Source: a virus. Taken from it: 28,901 nt of DNA. The notes under the pieces were generated by a model. It was not told the DNA's origin and did no database searches. It saw only the letters and a program-made list of their open reading frames with translations. Position numbers and translations under genes: made by a program. Below, in pieces: positions 17,091 to 23,429 of the stretch (position 1 is the stretch's first letter; every line of letters begins with the position of its first letter). The DNA is taken from positions 1 through 28,901 of the IMG/VR virus record IMGVR_UViG_3300025873_000029; one strand, written 5' to 3'.

Positions 17091-17192
17091 ATTGTTAGTT
17101 CATTACTAGCAGAATAAACTTATATGTTTTTTAATACTAATATACTAGAAAAGACTAAAAGTTGCTTAAAAGGGCTTAAAATAAGAAATACA
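17091..17192 (+). promoter_or_regulatory. Intergenic element B, homologous to element A at 4094-4213
   Basis: It shares with element A the ordered blocks TTAG-N-CTAGCA, TTATATGTTTTTTA (17120-17133, exact 14-mer), an ATATAC block, AAAAGGGC (17168-17175) and AAGAAAT (17183-17189). It ends directly at the ATG of the lysin (17193), so the element would form its promoter and/or 5' leader. It also contains TAGT-TCATT-ACTA, a short dyad. Confidence 0.5.
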
Positions 17193-17552
17193 ATGGAATT
17201 AAAATATTTTAAAAGAAACGAATTTGATTGCAAATGTGGGTGCAAAACCAACAAAATTGATAAGGAGTTTTTGACAGATATTGACATGGCGAGAAAGTAT
17301 GCAGGAGTGCCGTTTAAAATTACAAGCGGTTACAGATGCCCAAAACATCCATTGTCAAAAAGCAATCCAACAAGTTCACACATTAAAGGAATTGCAGCAG
17401 ATATTAAATTCACAGATGGGCGGAATTTAGCATTAATAATTGGCGGTTTGGGAGGTGCAGGATTTGAGAGGTTTGGGATAAATTTTAAATCAAAGTTCGT
17501 TCATGTTGATTCGGACAAGAATAAAACAACTCCATGTTTTTGGGGTTACTAA
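17193..17552 (+). CDS. M15-family peptidase (endolysin)
   Basis: 119 residues. SGYRCPKHP near residue 45, the zinc ligands His63 and Asp70 in SSHIKGIAADI and His104 in FVHVD identify a peptidase M15_3-type D-Ala-D-Ala carboxypeptidase/L-Ala-D-Glu endopeptidase that cleaves peptidoglycan cross-links. The N-terminal FDCKCGCK is a common feature of the small phage form. The ATG at 17193 is preferred over an in-frame upstream ATG at 17124, because the upstream stretch is the repeated intergenic element B. It lies next to holin genes. Confidence 0.88.
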   Translation: MELKYFKRNEFDCKCGCKTNKIDKEFLTDIDMARKYAGVPFKITSGYRCPKHPLSKSNPTSSHIKGIAADIKFTDGRNLALIIGGLGGAGFERFGINFKSKFVHVDSDKNKTTPCFWGY

Positions 17553-17563
17553 ATTAAACTATT

Positions 17564-17956
17564 ATGGGAATTTGGAGCAAAATATTTACAAGTGGAGCAA
17601 CTGAATTAGTAAAGGAAGTTGGAAATGTTGTTGATGATTTAACAACATCTGATGAGGAAAGATTGGAGGCAAAACAAAAGTTAGAACAAATGATTTTTGA
17701 TTTTGAATCTAAAATGCAGGAGGAAGTTTCAGAAAGATGGAAAGCAGATATGCAATCAGATTCATGGTTGAGCAAAAATGTTAGGCCATTAACACTTATG
17801 TTTTTAGTGGTTTCAACAGTTTTAATGATTTTCATTGATGCAGGAGCAATTAACTTTGTAGTTGATGCGAATTGGAAAGATTTATTGCAGGTTGTTTTGA
17901 TTACTGTAATAGGAGCATATTTTGGTGGCCGCTCATATGAGAAAATAAAAAGATAA
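17564..17956 (+). CDS. Holin, 3TM/GTA-holin type
   Basis: 130 residues: a charged helical N-terminus with an amphipathic region (DEERLEAKQKLEQM), the conserved DSWLSKNVRPLTLMFLVVST entry into the first membrane helix (about 74-93), a second helix at about 105-120 and the ending AYFGGRSYEKIKR. These match the 3TM holin family of phages and gene transfer agents. It permeabilises the inner membrane so that the M15 peptidase can reach the wall. It follows the lysin by 12 bp. Confidence 0.82.
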   Translation: MGIWSKIFTSGATELVKEVGNVVDDLTTSDEERLEAKQKLEQMIFDFESKMQEEVSERWKADMQSDSWLSKNVRPLTLMFLVVSTVLMIFIDAGAINFVVDANWKDLLQVVLITVIGAYFGGRSYEKIKR

Positions 17957-17971
17957 ACAAAAACAAACAAG

Positions 17972-19201
17972 ATGAAAAACAAATACTTAATTTACAATGA
18001 TGAGATTGCAGACTTATGGCATTTAGGGAATGGCTATGTTGCAATAAGTGAAATATTAATTGATAGACATGGGCTGGATGTTACAGCAAACCATCTAAGG
18101 AAATCAATTGCTGAGATTATCAAATACAATTTAGCAGATAAGGAAATTGTGGAGTATAATGTTAGGTTGGCAAAGCAAAAACAAAAGGCCCAAGATTTAA
18201 ACAGAATTTCAAACAAATCATTTAGGGAACATTCCAGGATTGAAAATGCATTGGCATCTTATAATGAGGAATTGATTAAACTATTAAAGAGAAACGAGTT
18301 TAAAATTAAGATTCCAAAAGAACCAAAAGATGAAAGGGGTGCAATGATAGTTCAAATTGCAGATACACATTTCAATGAGTTGGTTTCATTGGATCATAAT
18401 AAATATGATTTCACAGTTGCATCAAAGCGGTTGCAAAAGTTTGCACACTATATAAAGAGATATGCAGAGTTTCATGGGGTTGATAATATCCTATTGGCCA
18501 TCACAGGCGATTTAATCAATTCGGATAGAAGATTGGATGAGAAACTAGCAATGGCAACAAACAGGGCAAAGGCAACATTTTTGGGTGTTCATTTATTGAA
18601 ACAATTTATTGTTGATATTAGTTCAGTTGCTGAAATAAGTGTTGGATGCGTTACAGGAAATGAAAGCCGAGTTAATGAGGAATTGGGATGGGTTGATATT
18701 GTTGCATCAGATAATTATGATTTTACAATATTTGAAATGCTGAGGTTATTGTTGCCAGATGTTAATTTTATTAGGGGAAACGCATTAGAATTAATTGTTG
18801 AGGTTGCAGGGCAAAATGTTTTATTAATTCATGGGCATCAATTGGGAAAAATGGACAGCAACAGGATTGCAAAAGTGGTGGCAAAGTATGCAAGAAAAGG
18901 AATCCAAATTGATTTTATGATGTGCGGCCATTTACATGAAACAATGATTACTGATTTATTTGCTAGGAGTTCATCATTAGTTGGTGCGAATGCCTACTCA
19001 GAGAACGCATTGAATTTAAGCAGTAGAGCAGCACAGAATATTTATGTTATGTTAAAAGAGGGCAGACAGGACATCAGAATTGATTTGCAAGATACAAAAG
19101 GTTTTAAAGGTTATGATATAGATAAGGAGTTAATGGCCTATAATACAAAGAGTGCAGAAAAAAGTATGCCAAAAAACACAATATTCAAAATAATTATATA
19201 A
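17972..19201 (+). CDS. Metallophosphoesterase with N-terminal HTH-like domain
   Basis: 409 residues. The calcineurin-like phosphoesterase motifs are in order: D131-x-H133 (IADTHFNE), GD at 179-180 (ITGDLINS), GN at 229-230, HGH at 287-289 and GHLH at 319-322. The usual GNH is GNES here, so the His thought to be the general acid is replaced by Glu. Residues ~15-60 (AISEILIDRHGLDVTANHLRKSIAEI) look like a helix-turn-helix, then a charged coiled segment to ~110. It may be a DNA nuclease or a phosphodiesterase; substrate unknown. Its leader (AAAAACAAACAAG-ATG) is shared with other genes. It is the last gene before the terminator at 19248. Confidence 0.85.
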   Translation: MKNKYLIYNDEIADLWHLGNGYVAISEILIDRHGLDVTANHLRKSIAEIIKYNLADKEIVEYNVRLAKQKQKAQDLNRISNKSFREHSRIENALASYNEELIKLLKRNEFKIKIPKEPKDERGAMIVQIADTHFNELVSLDHNKYDFTVASKRLQKFAHYIKRYAEFHGVDNILLAITGDLINSDRRLDEKLAMATNRAKATFLGVHLLKQFIVDISSVAEISVGCVTGNESRVNEELGWVDIVASDNYDFTIFEMLRLLLPDVNFIRGNALELIVEVAGQNVLLIHGHQLGKMDSNRIAKVVAKYARKGIQIDFMMCGHLHETMITDLFARSSSLVGANAYSENALNLSSRAAQNIYVMLKEGRQDIRIDLQDTKGFKGYDIDKELMAYNTKSAEKSMPKNTIFKIII

Positions 19202-19247
19202 ATTTGCCTTGTTTTAAGTCGTAATAATGGGTTTTTAGTTGAGAATT

Positions 19248-19279
19248 TGCATCACTTTTGTGGTGCATTTTCTTTTTTT
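19248..19279 (+). terminator. Rho-independent terminator closing the late block
   Basis: Stem TGCATCAC (19248-19255) with GTGGTGCA (19260-19267), one G-U pair, loop TTTT, followed by a T-rich tract interrupted by one C. It separates the late transcript from the early promoter downstream. Confidence 0.85.
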
Positions 19280-19320
19280 ATACCTAGTAAATAAAGTTTT
19301 TTTAAAATTTCTTTGTTTTA

Positions 19321-19352
19321 TTTTGCACATTTGTTAAAAAGGTGTATCTTTA
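19321..19352 (+). promoter_or_regulatory. Early promoter of Bacteroidota type
   Basis: TTTTG at 19321-19325 serves as the -33 element and TATCTTTA at 19345-19352 matches TAnnTTTG except the last base. Spacing is 19 bp, inside the known range for the Bacteroidota primary sigma factor. It lies between a terminator and the first early gene (ATG 19384). No other place in the window has such a good match, so this is likely the main early promoter, giving a long transcript over 19384-28842. Confidence 0.7.
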
Positions 19353-19356
19353 CACC
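19341..19356. promoter_or_regulatory. Operator-like dyad overlapping the -7 box
   Basis: GGTGTATCTTTACACC is a perfect 6-bp inverted repeat with a 4-bp centre and covers the whole -7 element. A protein bound here would block the promoter. As it would lie at or just before the transcription start, it is more likely DNA-level than an mRNA hairpin, though the latter cannot be excluded. Confidence 0.55.
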
Positions 19357-19383
19357 ATCAAACAAACAAAAAAAACTAAAGAC

Positions 19384-19602
19384 ATGAAAAATTTAACAAC
19401 AGCAAACACAAACACAAAAGGACTTAGCCAATCACATTTAAACTACCTTTCAAAACTTAGTGAAATAAGCACCCTTGAACAAATTAAAGAATCATTAGCG
19501 TTGGCATTATATGAAACTAATTTTTGTACTGAGGTTTCTACATCATTTGAAAGTATTAAGGTGTTAATATCTAACGCTAAAGCAGAATTAAAAAGACTAT
19601 AA
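19384..19602 (+). CDS. Hypothetical first early protein
   Basis: 72 residues from the ATG at 19384, behind an A-rich leader that follows the early promoter. It has a Thr/Asn-rich N-terminus and is then mostly helical (HLNYLSKLSEISTLEQIKE, SFESIKVLISNAKAELKRL). No family was recognised. First position in the early transcript suggests host takeover or regulation, which is inference only. A GC hairpin follows. Confidence 0.55.
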   Translation: MKNLTTANTNTKGLSQSHLNYLSKLSEISTLEQIKESLALALYETNFCTEVSTSFESIKVLISNAKAELKRL

Positions 19603-19612
19603 TAATTAATAA

Positions 19613-19630
19613 GGGGGTGTAAAAACCCCC
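19613..19630 (+). terminator. GC hairpin between early genes
   Basis: GGGGG (19613-19617) pairs with CCCCC (19626-19630) with loop TGTAAAAA. No T-run follows, so it is more likely an attenuator or an mRNA-stabilising or processing hairpin than a full terminator. It is striking in AT-rich surroundings. Confidence 0.5.
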
Positions 19631-19644
19631 ATAAAACAAACAAG

Positions 19645-19764
19645 ATGAGAAACTTTTTATACAACATTTTAGGAGTGATAGGAATGCTAGGAGCATTATT
19701 TATGTTACTCGCAACAATTCAATTAGTAGAGTTAATTTTAAAAGCATTATTAATATGGAATTAG
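19645..19764 (+). CDS. 39-residue membrane peptide
   Basis: The frame begins ATGAGAAAC after the leader ACAAACAAG and encodes MRNFLYNILGVIGMLGALF, then a second hydrophobic half ending in ALLIWN. Nearly the whole peptide is hydrophobic and would span the inner membrane once. It overlaps the start of the next gene by 10 bp, a sign of real translation coupling. No family was recognised; superinfection exclusion or inhibition of a host membrane protein are common jobs for such peptides. Confidence 0.5.
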   Translation: MRNFLYNILGVIGMLGALFMLLATIQLVELILKALLIWN

Positions 19765-20012
19765 AATACACAGAATCAATCATTAAAACAATTGATGCGT
19801 CAGATTTGCCCGTTTATACAGTATGGGAAAACAAATGGTTTTACAGAGTTCGCAATGTTGAGGGGCGTATTGTATGTGATAAGTTGTATGTTGATTCATT
19901 TGAATATCAACAATCATCATTAGGCGTTTGCCTATCAAAAGAAAATGAAAGAACAGATGAGAATGCATGGCGTAATGCAATGCATAAATTTATGAATTTT
20001 TTAAGAAAATAA
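19755..20012 (+). CDS. Hypothetical early protein
   Basis: 85 residues with aromatic, mixed alpha/beta composition (LPVYTVWENKWFYRVRNVEGR, then DENAWRNAMHKFMNFLRK). It overlaps the membrane peptide gene at its start and is followed after one base by the next small gene. The family was not recognised and no catalytic motif was seen. Confidence 0.55.
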   Translation: MELEYTESIIKTIDASDLPVYTVWENKWFYRVRNVEGRIVCDKLYVDSFEYQQSSLGVCLSKENERTDENAWRNAMHKFMNFLRK

Positions 20013-20013
20013 A

Positions 20014-20157
20014 ATGAACAATTTTGAATTAGCCAAAGCAGTTTCTAAGATTTGGGCAGAAACTAAAACAAAAGAGGAGATAGAAAATGAACTCTATCAG
20101 TTATTAATCATATTGCCTTATAACACTTTAAAGGAAATATATAAAGAAACAAAATGA
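20014..20157 (+). CDS. 47-residue hypothetical protein
   Basis: Reads from the ATG one base after the preceding stop to a TGA that overlaps the next ATG (ATGA), a compact arrangement that argues for a real gene. The peptide (MNNFELAKAVSKIWAETKTK, then EEIENELYQLL and ending LKEIYKETK) is fully helical and charged. No family was recognised. Confidence 0.5.
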   Translation: MNNFELAKAVSKIWAETKTKEEIENELYQLLIILPYNTLKEIYKETK

Positions 20158-20561
20158 CAAAACAAGAATTAAGAAAGTTTTACGAATTGCATAATTTATT
20201 GCCAACTGATGTTTATAAAGACAAAAGAGGGTTTGTGATTATAACAAGAAGTGGAATTGAGAAAATCCAAACACAGAACAATATTAAAGTTGCATTTAAT
20301 GTAATAGTTTGTGAGTTGGAAAATGTAGTATTAAAAGCCGTAAGCATGAGATTTGATGCAAATGCTGATGAGTTTGTTCCAATTATTGAAACATTTGGAT
20401 CAGCATCAAAGAACAATTGCAGACAACATTTTTTAGTTGAGATTGCAGAAAAAAGATCATTGGCGAGATGCATAATTAAAACAATGCAATGGACAAATAT
20501 ATTAGGGGAGGATGAGGTGGAAAATCAACCGAGCAAATCATTAGCACAATTAAAAAAATGA
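20154..20561 (+). CDS. Hypothetical protein with annealase-like C-terminal motif
   Basis: 135 residues. The middle is beta-strand-rich (GFVIITRSGIEKIQ, IKVAFNVIVCELENVVLKAV). The C-terminal HFLVEIAEKRSLARCIIK resembles the AExRAxxRA helix seen in Rad52/Mgm101-like phage single-strand annealing proteins. A nuclease (20805) and an ssDNA-binding protein (21910) are close by, as in phage recombination modules. The assignment is inference from one motif plus context; function is not proven. Confidence 0.5.
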   Translation: MTKQELRKFYELHNLLPTDVYKDKRGFVIITRSGIEKIQTQNNIKVAFNVIVCELENVVLKAVSMRFDANADEFVPIIETFGSASKNNCRQHFLVEIAEKRSLARCIIKTMQWTNILGEDEVENQPSKSLAQLKK

Positions 20562-20824
20562 GAATAAAAAAGGAAATTGAAAGTGTTATTTTGTTAGCAT
20601 TAGTAAAATGTGTTTCAGAACAATGTTATATATTAAACCATCAACACAAAATGCAAGTGAAACAAAAGTTTAACAGACTATTTAAGGCAGCAAAACAATA
20701 TGAAAAGGAAATTGATTTAATAATGGAATCAACAGGAGATTTTGGAGTTGAAAGTGTTTATGACACTATCATGGAAACAATCAATGATTCAAAAACAAAA
20801 GTTTATGAGCAAATTAAAGATTAG
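20558..20824 (+). CDS. Hypothetical helical protein
   Basis: 88 residues, highly helical (VILLALVKCVSEQCYILN, KFNRLFKAAKQYEKEIDLIM). Its ATG overlaps the stop of the annealase-like gene and its end overlaps the start of the nuclease gene by 20 bp, so all three are translationally linked. No family was recognised. A partner role in recombination is possible from context. Confidence 0.55.
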   Translation: MRIKKEIESVILLALVKCVSEQCYILNHQHKMQVKQKFNRLFKAAKQYEKEIDLIMESTGDFGVESVYDTIMETINDSKTKVYEQIKD

Positions 20825-21542
20825 TCAATCAGCATTAAAGGATTTTTACAACCCAGATGTTTGCCCGATTAGATGGGAGGAATCATATTTTAATGGTTAC
20901 CGATCAGAACCAAGTGCAGCAATGTTGGATGGGTTGGTATTTGAGCAAAATGTTATTGGATTAAGCAGAGGTGGGGAGGTTTATGAAATACCAAAAGGAA
21001 AGACAGGCAAAGTTTTAAAGCGTGAAGTTGATTTATTAAAATTAGCAGAGCAATCCAAACAGACAATGAAAGATTTAGATATTGAATTGATTGATGTGCA
21101 ACCGCATTGGGAGGTTGGGGATTTAGTGGGACACCCTGATGCATTAATTAAGTATAAAGGAGAATTGGCAATCATGGATTTAAAATACACAGGAGTGCGT
21201 GAGGATGAAAGTTGTAAATGGAATCCATTTGCCTGGGAGGATTTGGAATATAAAGATTTCAGACAGGCATTACATTACACAGAAATGTATTATTTGGAGC
21301 ATGGAGTTTATTTGCCATTTTTTTATTTGGTATTTGGAAAGAGTGGATGGTGCAAATTTATATTTATAGATACACAATTAAGTGCATTGGAGGATTACAG
21401 AATGTTGATAGATCAATTCAGAGAGGACATTAAAACATTCAAAGCAAAGCCAATAAATGATTATTCAAAGTGCCGCAAATGTGCGGTATTATGCGACAAA
21501 AGAACAATGAAACCTAATTTAATTGAAATAAAACTAAAATGA
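20805..21542 (+). CDS. PD-(D/E)XK nuclease, RecB/Cas4-like, probable Fe-S protein
   Basis: 245 residues from the ATG at 20805 (earlier in-frame starts would overlap the previous gene far more). The nuclease core is GHPDALI (Asp112), MDLKYT (Asp125-x-Lys127) and the RecB-type QALHYTEMY (Gln154). Cys20 near the N-terminus and Cys223, Cys226 and Cys230 in CRKCAVLCD form the one-plus-three cysteine pattern by which AddB/Cas4-like nucleases hold a 4Fe-4S cluster, though the C-terminal spacing is shorter than usual. It probably resects DNA ends for recombination. No cas genes are present. Confidence 0.82.
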   Translation: MSKLKISQSALKDFYNPDVCPIRWEESYFNGYRSEPSAAMLDGLVFEQNVIGLSRGGEVYEIPKGKTGKVLKREVDLLKLAEQSKQTMKDLDIELIDVQPHWEVGDLVGHPDALIKYKGELAIMDLKYTGVREDESCKWNPFAWEDLEYKDFRQALHYTEMYYLEHGVYLPFFYLVFGKSGWCKFIFIDTQLSALEDYRMLIDQFREDIKTFKAKPINDYSKCRKCAVLCDKRTMKPNLIEIKLK

Positions 21543-21913
21543 AAGAAGTAATAAAAGAATCATTAAGATTATGTTCCAATATGTGGGATGTTAAGCAAAG
21601 CAAAGTAAAGGGAAACAATTGCAGGGAGGCAAATGTTATAATGGCAAAAAGGATGTGGATATATTATCTTTACAACTTTGTAGAAATAGGACATGCACAT
21701 ATGAAAAAGCATATTAAGGGATTAAACCATGCAACAAGCATTTACCATGTGAGGCAATTTAATAAGCAATTGGACATGGATTATGCAATCAAATTAAAGT
21801 TCCAAAGATTTATGGAGGAAATGAGTTCGTTCAGTTTATATGGAGTGGAATATGAGATTAAAAAAAGAGAGTTGGAACAAATAAAAGTTGAATTAAATAA
21901 TTTAAAGAAATGA
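21539..21913 (+). CDS. DnaA domain IV-like DNA-binding protein
   Basis: 124 residues. The stretch RMWIYYLYNFVEIGHAHMKK followed by GLNHATSIYHVRQF aligns position by position with the DnaA DNA-binding domain (Arg...Tyr-Leu, then G-x-x-H-x-T-x-[LI]-x-x-x-R-x-[IF]). The ATPase part of DnaA is absent. Such proteins could bind DnaA-box-like sites in the phage origin or titrate host initiation. It overlaps both neighbours by a few bases and sits between a nuclease and an ssDNA-binding protein. Confidence 0.6.
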   Translation: MKEVIKESLRLCSNMWDVKQSKVKGNNCREANVIMAKRMWIYYLYNFVEIGHAHMKKHIKGLNHATSIYHVRQFNKQLDMDYAIKLKFQRFMEEMSSFSLYGVEYEIKKRELEQIKVELNNLKK

Positions 21914-22224
21914 AAATTACAGGGAAATTAGTTAGAGTATTGGAGAAACAAGTTGGAACATCAAAAGCAGGAAAGGAATGGATGAAACAGGAGTTTGTAT
22001 TAAACACAGGATCAGATTACAACCCAGAGATTTGCATAAGCGTTTTTGGTGAGGACAAAGTTAAGGGATTAAAACAATTTAACGAGGGACAGGAATTAGT
22101 TGTTGATGTTAATGTTTACAGCAGGGAATGGAATGGAAAGTATTATCATTCAATTGATGCATGGAAAATTGAAGTTGCAGGAGGCAACCAAGATGTTGGG
22201 GATGATGGAGATTTGCCTTTTTAA
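21910..22224 (+). CDS. DUF3127-type ssDNA-binding protein
   Basis: 104 residues with an OB-fold strand pattern (GKLVRVLEKQVGTSKAGKEW, YNPEICISVFGEDKV, LVVDVNVYSREWNGKYYHSI) and an acidic tail ending DDGDLPF. The tail closely resembles the DDxxPF tail by which SSB proteins recruit host replication partners. DUF3127 proteins are typical of Bacteroidota and their phages. It covers ssDNA during replication and recombination. Its ATG overlaps the previous stop. Confidence 0.82.
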   Translation: MKITGKLVRVLEKQVGTSKAGKEWMKQEFVLNTGSDYNPEICISVFGEDKVKGLKQFNEGQELVVDVNVYSREWNGKYYHSIDAWKIEVAGGNQDVGDDGDLPF

Positions 22225-22225
22225 A

Positions 22226-22441
22226 ATGAAATATATTTTAGGAATATTATTAATTTTTATGTTAAGCAGTTGTTTCACGCCATCTGAATTGGCAGAGTTG
22301 GATAAAATTGCAGCAACATATGAATGGAAAATTGTTTATCATAACAACAAACCTTATAATGTTTGGACAAATGGAAAGCACAATAATTTTTGTTGCAATA
22401 CAAATTGTTGCTCAAATAAGATTAAAACAAATAAAAGATGA
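22226..22441 (+). CDS. Small cysteine-rich lipoprotein
   Basis: 71 residues from the ATG at 22226. A hydrophobic signal (YILGILLIFML) ends in the lipobox LSSC with Cys16 as the lipidation site, so the protein would be anchored in a membrane after secretion. The C-terminus contains FCCNTNCCSN, four cysteines in ten residues. It lies inside the replication block, overlapping the next ATG. No family was recognised; phage early lipoproteins often block superinfection, but that is inference. Confidence 0.6.
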   Translation: MKYILGILLIFMLSSCFTPSELAELDKIAATYEWKIVYHNNKPYNVWTNGKHNNFCCNTNCCSNKIKTNKR

Positions 22442-22809
22442 TAAAAGGATTTGAAACAATGACAGCCGATTTAAACGCACAAGAATTGGAATTGATGCCA
22501 ACCATCATAAAAGGATTAAAAACCAAGCACGGCAAAGATATGGCAGTTACAGGCGGTAAAATAGCAGATGCAGTTGGATTGAGTGGGATAAAAGTTCAGA
22601 AAATAATTAATGTGATTAGAGTTAAAAATTTAATTCCAGGTTTATGTGCGTGTGGCAAGGGTTATTTTATAGCCAATAACATTGAGGAATTGGATAACTA
22701 CATTATAAGTTTAAAGCAAAGGATAAAGGCACAGGTTGATGTTTTAAACGCATTAGAGCAACAAACAATTATGTTTGGAGGAACAGGGCAAACAACATTA
22801 TTTGAATAA
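22438..22809 (+). CDS. Winged-helix-like DNA-binding protein
   Basis: 123 residues. ELMPTIIKGLKTKHGKDMAV and then GGKIADAVGLSGIKVQKIINVIRVKNLIPGL read as a winged helix-turn-helix, followed by ACGKGYFIANNIEELDNYI as wing and connector. The C-terminal helix (LKQRIKAQVDVLNALEQQTI) is probably a dimerisation coil. It could be a replication protein or a transcription regulator, including a candidate for binding the dyad at 19341. It is followed one base later by a methyltransferase gene. Confidence 0.6.
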   Translation: MIKGFETMTADLNAQELELMPTIIKGLKTKHGKDMAVTGGKIADAVGLSGIKVQKIINVIRVKNLIPGLCACGKGYFIANNIEELDNYIISLKQRIKAQVDVLNALEQQTIMFGGTGQTTLFE

Positions 22810-22810
22810 T

Positions 22811-23428
22811 ATGATAAATTTACACAACATGGATTGCTTAAAAGCAATGAAAGAAATGCAGGATAATCATTTTCAATTAGCAATAGTTGATCCTCCTTAT
22901 GGAATAGGGGGTAAATTTAAAGGAGGGAAAAGTGGAAAAATGAATTTTAATGAAGTAGTTGATAAGGGGTGGGATAATGAAATTCCTAAAAAAGAGTATT
23001 TTGAAGAATTAAAAAGAGTTAGTAAACATCAGATAATTTGGGGAGGAAATTACTTTTTAGATAATTTAGGAAATACAAGATGTTTTATAGTTTGGGATAA
23101 AAAAATTAGTGAAGATTTTAGTTTAGCTATGTCTGAATTAGCCTGGACTTCCTTTGATAGGTTGGCTAAAATATTTAGAATGAGCGTACCTAAAACTGGA
23201 GGTAAAATACACCCAACACAAAAGCCCGTTAAACTTTATGAATGGCTTTTAATGAATTATGCGGAAAAGGGAAATAAAATTTTGGACACACATTTGGGGA
23301 GTGGATCAATTGCAATTGCATGTGATAATTTAGGATTTGATTTGGAGGGTTTTGAATTAGATAAAACTTATTTTGAGGCAGCAAGTAAAAGATTAAAAAT
23401 TCATCAATCACAAATAAAAATGTTTTAA
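22811..23428 (+). CDS. DNA adenine-type methyltransferase
   Basis: 205 residues from the ATG at 22811. DPPYG at about 27-31, HPTQKP at about 134 and DTHLGSGS at about 159-166 give a beta-class amino-methyltransferase with the SAM motif in the C-terminal half. It is shorter than the pair at 782-2321 and has a different middle, so its target should differ. The DPPY codons and the CACCCAACACAAAA stretch are identical in DNA to those of the pair. It ends in KMF followed at once by the ATG of the initiator gene. Confidence 0.85.
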   Translation: MINLHNMDCLKAMKEMQDNHFQLAIVDPPYGIGGKFKGGKSGKMNFNEVVDKGWDNEIPKKEYFEELKRVSKHQIIWGGNYFLDNLGNTRCFIVWDKKISEDFSLAMSELAWTSFDRLAKIFRMSVPKTGGKIHPTQKPVKLYEWLLMNYAEKGNKILDTHLGSGSIAIACDNLGFDLEGFELDKTYFEAASKRLKIHQSQIKMF

Positions 23429-23429
23429 A

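Noticed and set aside
17124-17192. Upstream ATG for the M15 peptidase
   Set aside because: The stretch is part of the repeated intergenic element and encodes no conserved residues; ATG 17193 fits the family start.
20805-21542. A Cas4 protein and hence a CRISPR system
   Set aside because: The nuclease has a Cas4-like cysteine pattern, but no cas1, cas2, effector or repeat-spacer array exists in the window. Phage recombination context explains it better.
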